From Treponema sp. (GTDB lineage: Bacteria > Spirochaetota > Spirochaetia > Treponematales > Treponemataceae), in contig JALNVF010000031.1 in the NCBI GenBank assembly GCA_023231445.1, positions 1 through 26,731 of the forward strand: a stretch of 26,731 bases of DNA. The letters run 5' to 3'. The position numbers were made by a program, and so were the translations under genes. How positions within the stretch are numbered: the first letter of the stretch is position 1; every line of letters starts with the position of its first letter. The notes under the pieces are model-generated. The model was not told where the DNA came from. It saw nothing but the letters and a program-made list of their open reading frames with translations, and did no database searches. Of this stretch, positions 24,947 through 26,731 are shown piece by piece.

Positions 24947-25691
24947 AACTGCTGCATACTGCCTTTCCATCATATCCATTTTTGTCATATGGGAGGCAGC
25001 TGCTCATGTGGTTAATTCACCGCTCATTCTTCCTTTTCCGGTGGAAGTGTTCCGGGTTCTTCTGCTGCTGTGCAGAATGGCATCTTTCTGGCAGCATATA
25101 GGTGCTACTTTTATGCGCTGTTTCGTTTCGTTTATTTTATCCGTCGTACTGGGAACGGGTATCGGAATTCTCTGCGGCATCTCTTCTTTTTTTAAAAATT
25201 ATTTTTCATTTCCATTAGAGATAATAAGGGCTACTCCCGTTGTTTCTTTCATACTGCTTGCACTCTTCTGGTTTACTTCTTCTCAGGTACCTGTCTTTGT
25301 CTCTGTTCTTATGACGCTGCCTGTTATGGCAACGTCAACAGTGCAGGGGTTCTCGAAAAAGAATAGCAGTCTTGAGGCAATGGCGCATGTTTATTCGTTT
25401 ACAGGAAAACAGACGTTCCGGTGGATTACATTACCGTCTGTACTCCCCTTTTTTCTGTCCGGAGCGGTTTCATCTTTCGGTCTTACGTGGAAAGTTGTTG
25501 CTGCCGGAGAAGTTCTTAGTCTTCCGGCAAAAGGAATCGGTACTATAATGCAGACTGCGCAGATCCATCTTGAAACGGCTGATGTTGCCGCCGCAACTTT
25601 TGTTATAGTTGTACTCAGTTTCGGACTTGAGAAACTGTTTGCATCTATGGTTACGAGGAATACAAAACAAGCAGGAGATTCAGCTCTATGA
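24924..25691 (+). CDS. ABC transporter permease (SsuC/TauC/NitT type)
   Basis: 255 residues from ATG 24924, supported by GGAAAG at 24911-24916; an earlier ATG at 24885 gives a hydrophilic extension lying inside the lipoprotein gene and is less likely. About six membrane segments. The EAA loop that docks on the ATPase is clear (EAMAHVYSFTGKQTFRWITLP, near residues 150-170), followed by the family-typical SGAVSSFGLTWKVVAAGEVL and GIGTIMQTAQ. It forms the channel of the importer with the lipoprotein upstream (23-base overlap) and the ATPase downstream (ATGA overlap). Confidence 0.88.
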   Translation: MKAFTLNKTAAYCLSIISIFVIWEAAAHVVNSPLILPFPVEVFRVLLLLCRMASFWQHIGATFMRCFVSFILSVVLGTGIGILCGISSFFKNYFSFPLEIIRATPVVSFILLALFWFTSSQVPVFVSVLMTLPVMATSTVQGFSKKNSSLEAMAHVYSFTGKQTFRWITLPSVLPFFLSGAVSSFGLTWKVVAAGEVLSLPAKGIGTIMQTAQIHLETADVAAATFVIVVLSFGLEKLFASMVTRNTKQAGDSAL

Positions 25692-26410
25692 GCGGAAATT
25701 CTCTTTCAATTGTCGGTCTTTCGATTATCCGAGGTGAAAAAGAACTGTACCACAATTTTTTTCTTGAAGCTGCATCAGAGAAGGTAACATGTATTATCGC
25801 TCCGTCCGGCAGCGGGAAAACGACACTTCTTGACTATGTTGCAGGTATTCCTCTGGAACATGCTGAGGTACATGGACAAATTTTTTTTGCAGGAAAAACA
25901 GAACGTCCTGCGGTTTCTTTTTTGTTTCAGGAACCGCGTCTTATCCCGTCTGCCGATATCCTTCATAACGTTATGTTTCCGCTTGTCAATGTTATGAGTA
26001 GAGAAAAAGCGGAAAAACGGGCACGTCTTTTTCTTGATCGTGTTCAACTTTCGGAAAAATGCACATCCTTACCGGATGAACTCAGCGGTGGTGAAAAACA
26101 GCGTGCATCCATGGCACGGGGGTTTGCGTATCCATCAAAACTTCTTCTTATGGATGAACCGTTTCAGTCGCAGGATCTGCGTATAAAGCTTCATCTTATA
26201 GAGACGCTCCGCCAGCTGCTTTCATCAGAAAAGCGTACCGTTCTGTTTGTAACACATGACGTACAGGAAGCTGTCTCTTTGTCGGATCGTATTGTTGTTA
26301 TGGACGGCAGTCCTCTTAAAGTAGTACTCGACGAAAATCAGGTTAAGACGGAGGATAAGGCGTTTGAGGAACGTGTCACATCCTTTGTCTGCGGAACTGA
26401 GATTTTGTAG
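25688..26410 (+). CDS. ABC transporter ATP-binding protein (SsuB/TauB type)
   Basis: A 240-residue nucleotide-binding subunit of the same importer. Walker A APSGSGKTT is near residues 39-47, the Q-loop LFQEPRLIPS near 78, signature LSGGEKQRASMARGFA near 134, Walker B LLLMDEPF near 155, and switch His in VTHD near 189, so catalysis looks complete. The QEPRLIP form is typical of the nitrate/sulfonate/taurine importer class. ATGA overlap with the permease; AGGAG at 25673-25677. No clear terminator follows, but a new promoter begins 11 bases after the stop. Confidence 0.9.
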   Translation: MSGNSLSIVGLSIIRGEKELYHNFFLEAASEKVTCIIAPSGSGKTTLLDYVAGIPLEHAEVHGQIFFAGKTERPAVSFLFQEPRLIPSADILHNVMFPLVNVMSREKAEKRARLFLDRVQLSEKCTSLPDELSGGEKQRASMARGFAYPSKLLLMDEPFQSQDLRIKLHLIETLRQLLSSEKRTVLFVTHDVQEAVSLSDRIVVMDGSPLKVVLDENQVKTEDKAFEERVTSFVCGTEIL

Positions 26411-26421
26411 ATTTCTTGTCA

Positions 26422-26450
26422 TTGAAAAAACAGGGATATTCAGGTATAAT
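26422..26450 (+). promoter_or_regulatory. Strong sigma-70 type promoter for the last gene
   Basis: TTGAAA (26422-26427), 17-base spacer, perfect TATAAT (26445-26450). The predicted start near 26457 coincides with the GAGG ribosome site at 26458-26461, so the leader would be very short. Confidence 0.7.
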
Positions 26451-26470
26451 AAAAAAAGAGGTTATTTTCC

Positions 26471-26731
26471 ATGATTAAAGAGTTTCTGCCATATGATGTA
26501 GTCCGCAATGATGCATTGAAGATTGCCTATAAAATTTATAATGAAGGATTTATTCCTGACGTGATTTACTGTTCGTTACGCGGCGGGGCATATATGGCAA
26601 ACGTTATAAGCGAATACTATAAACTGGTACGCAAAAATTTTCATCCCGTCCTGTATGCGTCAGTTGTAGCACGTTCTTATTCAGATATTCAACAGCATGA
26701 AAAAGTGTATGTAGACGGTTGGTCGTATGCC
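26471..26731 (+). CDS. Phosphoribosyltransferase-like protein (3' end missing)
   Basis: The frame is open from ATG 26471 to the right edge, giving 87 residues. GAGG at 26458-26461 sits 9 bases upstream. The visible part has a helix (ALKIAYKIYNEGFIPDVI) leading to YCSLRGGAYMANVI, which matches the start of a type I phosphoribosyltransferase domain (a strand followed by an RGG loop that binds pyrophosphate), and then VLYASVVARSYSD. Members act in purine salvage (hypoxanthine or xanthine-guanine). The PRPP-binding Asp/Glu motif should lie beyond the edge, so the class and substrate cannot be checked. Confidence 0.65.
   Translation, partial: MIKEFLPYDVVRNDALKIAYKIYNEGFIPDVIYCSLRGGAYMANVISEYYKLVRKNFHPVLYASVVARSYSDIQQHEKVYVDGWSYA

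Overview
The window reads as chromosomal DNA of a spirochaete, most likely a Treponema or close relative. This rests on recognised protein families and their arrangement, not on a search. Pointers are an LptD-like barrel protein, short spirochaetal-type signal peptides and lipoboxes, a LolC-LolD-LolE set with two FtsX-type permeases, and a densely packed gene order with moderate GC. Almost every junction is an overlap or a gap of a few bases. No gene-free stretch exceeds 300 bases. I see no rRNA, tRNA, transposon or CRISPR array.

Layout. (1) Positions 1-2515 hold the 3' part of a large outer-membrane barrel protein that enters from the left. (2) A good promoter at 2524-2553 begins a run of phoH, a membrane HD phosphodiesterase (PgpH type), ybeY, a CBS/CorC protein (YbeX type) and a secreted TPR protein, ending at 8670. 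(3) One minus-strand gene (8664-9575) for a secreted FN3-like/TPR-like protein meets this run tail to tail, with a 7-base overlap. (4) A divergent intergenic region near 9576-9672 leads right into a small Cas2/VapD-like protein, then prfB with an intact programmed +1 frameshift site, a PEGA-like envelope protein, ftsY, a secreted protein with YD/MORN-like repeats, and the lolC-lolD-lolE lipoprotein exporter. (5) The chaperone-protease unit mcsA-mcsB-clpC follows directly, then an AvtA-type aminotransferase. (6) A lipoprotein-permease-ATPase uptake transporter of the nitrate/sulfonate/thiamine-precursor class follows. (7) The start of a phosphoribosyltransferase-like gene, behind its own promoter, runs off the right edge.

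How the genes fit together. The first run concerns RNA and ribosome quality (PhoH, YbeY), a c-di-AMP-type phosphodiesterase, and the envelope. The second joins translation termination (RF2), signal-recognition targeting (FtsY) and lipoprotein export (LolCDE), with two unknown exported proteins wedged between them. The McsA-McsB-ClpC unit is protein quality control.

Most interesting points: the arginine kinase homologue McsB appears to have lost its catalytic and phosphoarginine-binding residues, while McsA and ClpC look intact. A free-standing Cas2-like protein sits upstream of prfB without any CRISPR, behind a promoter that would give a leaderless message. Several other promoters also sit almost on the start codon.
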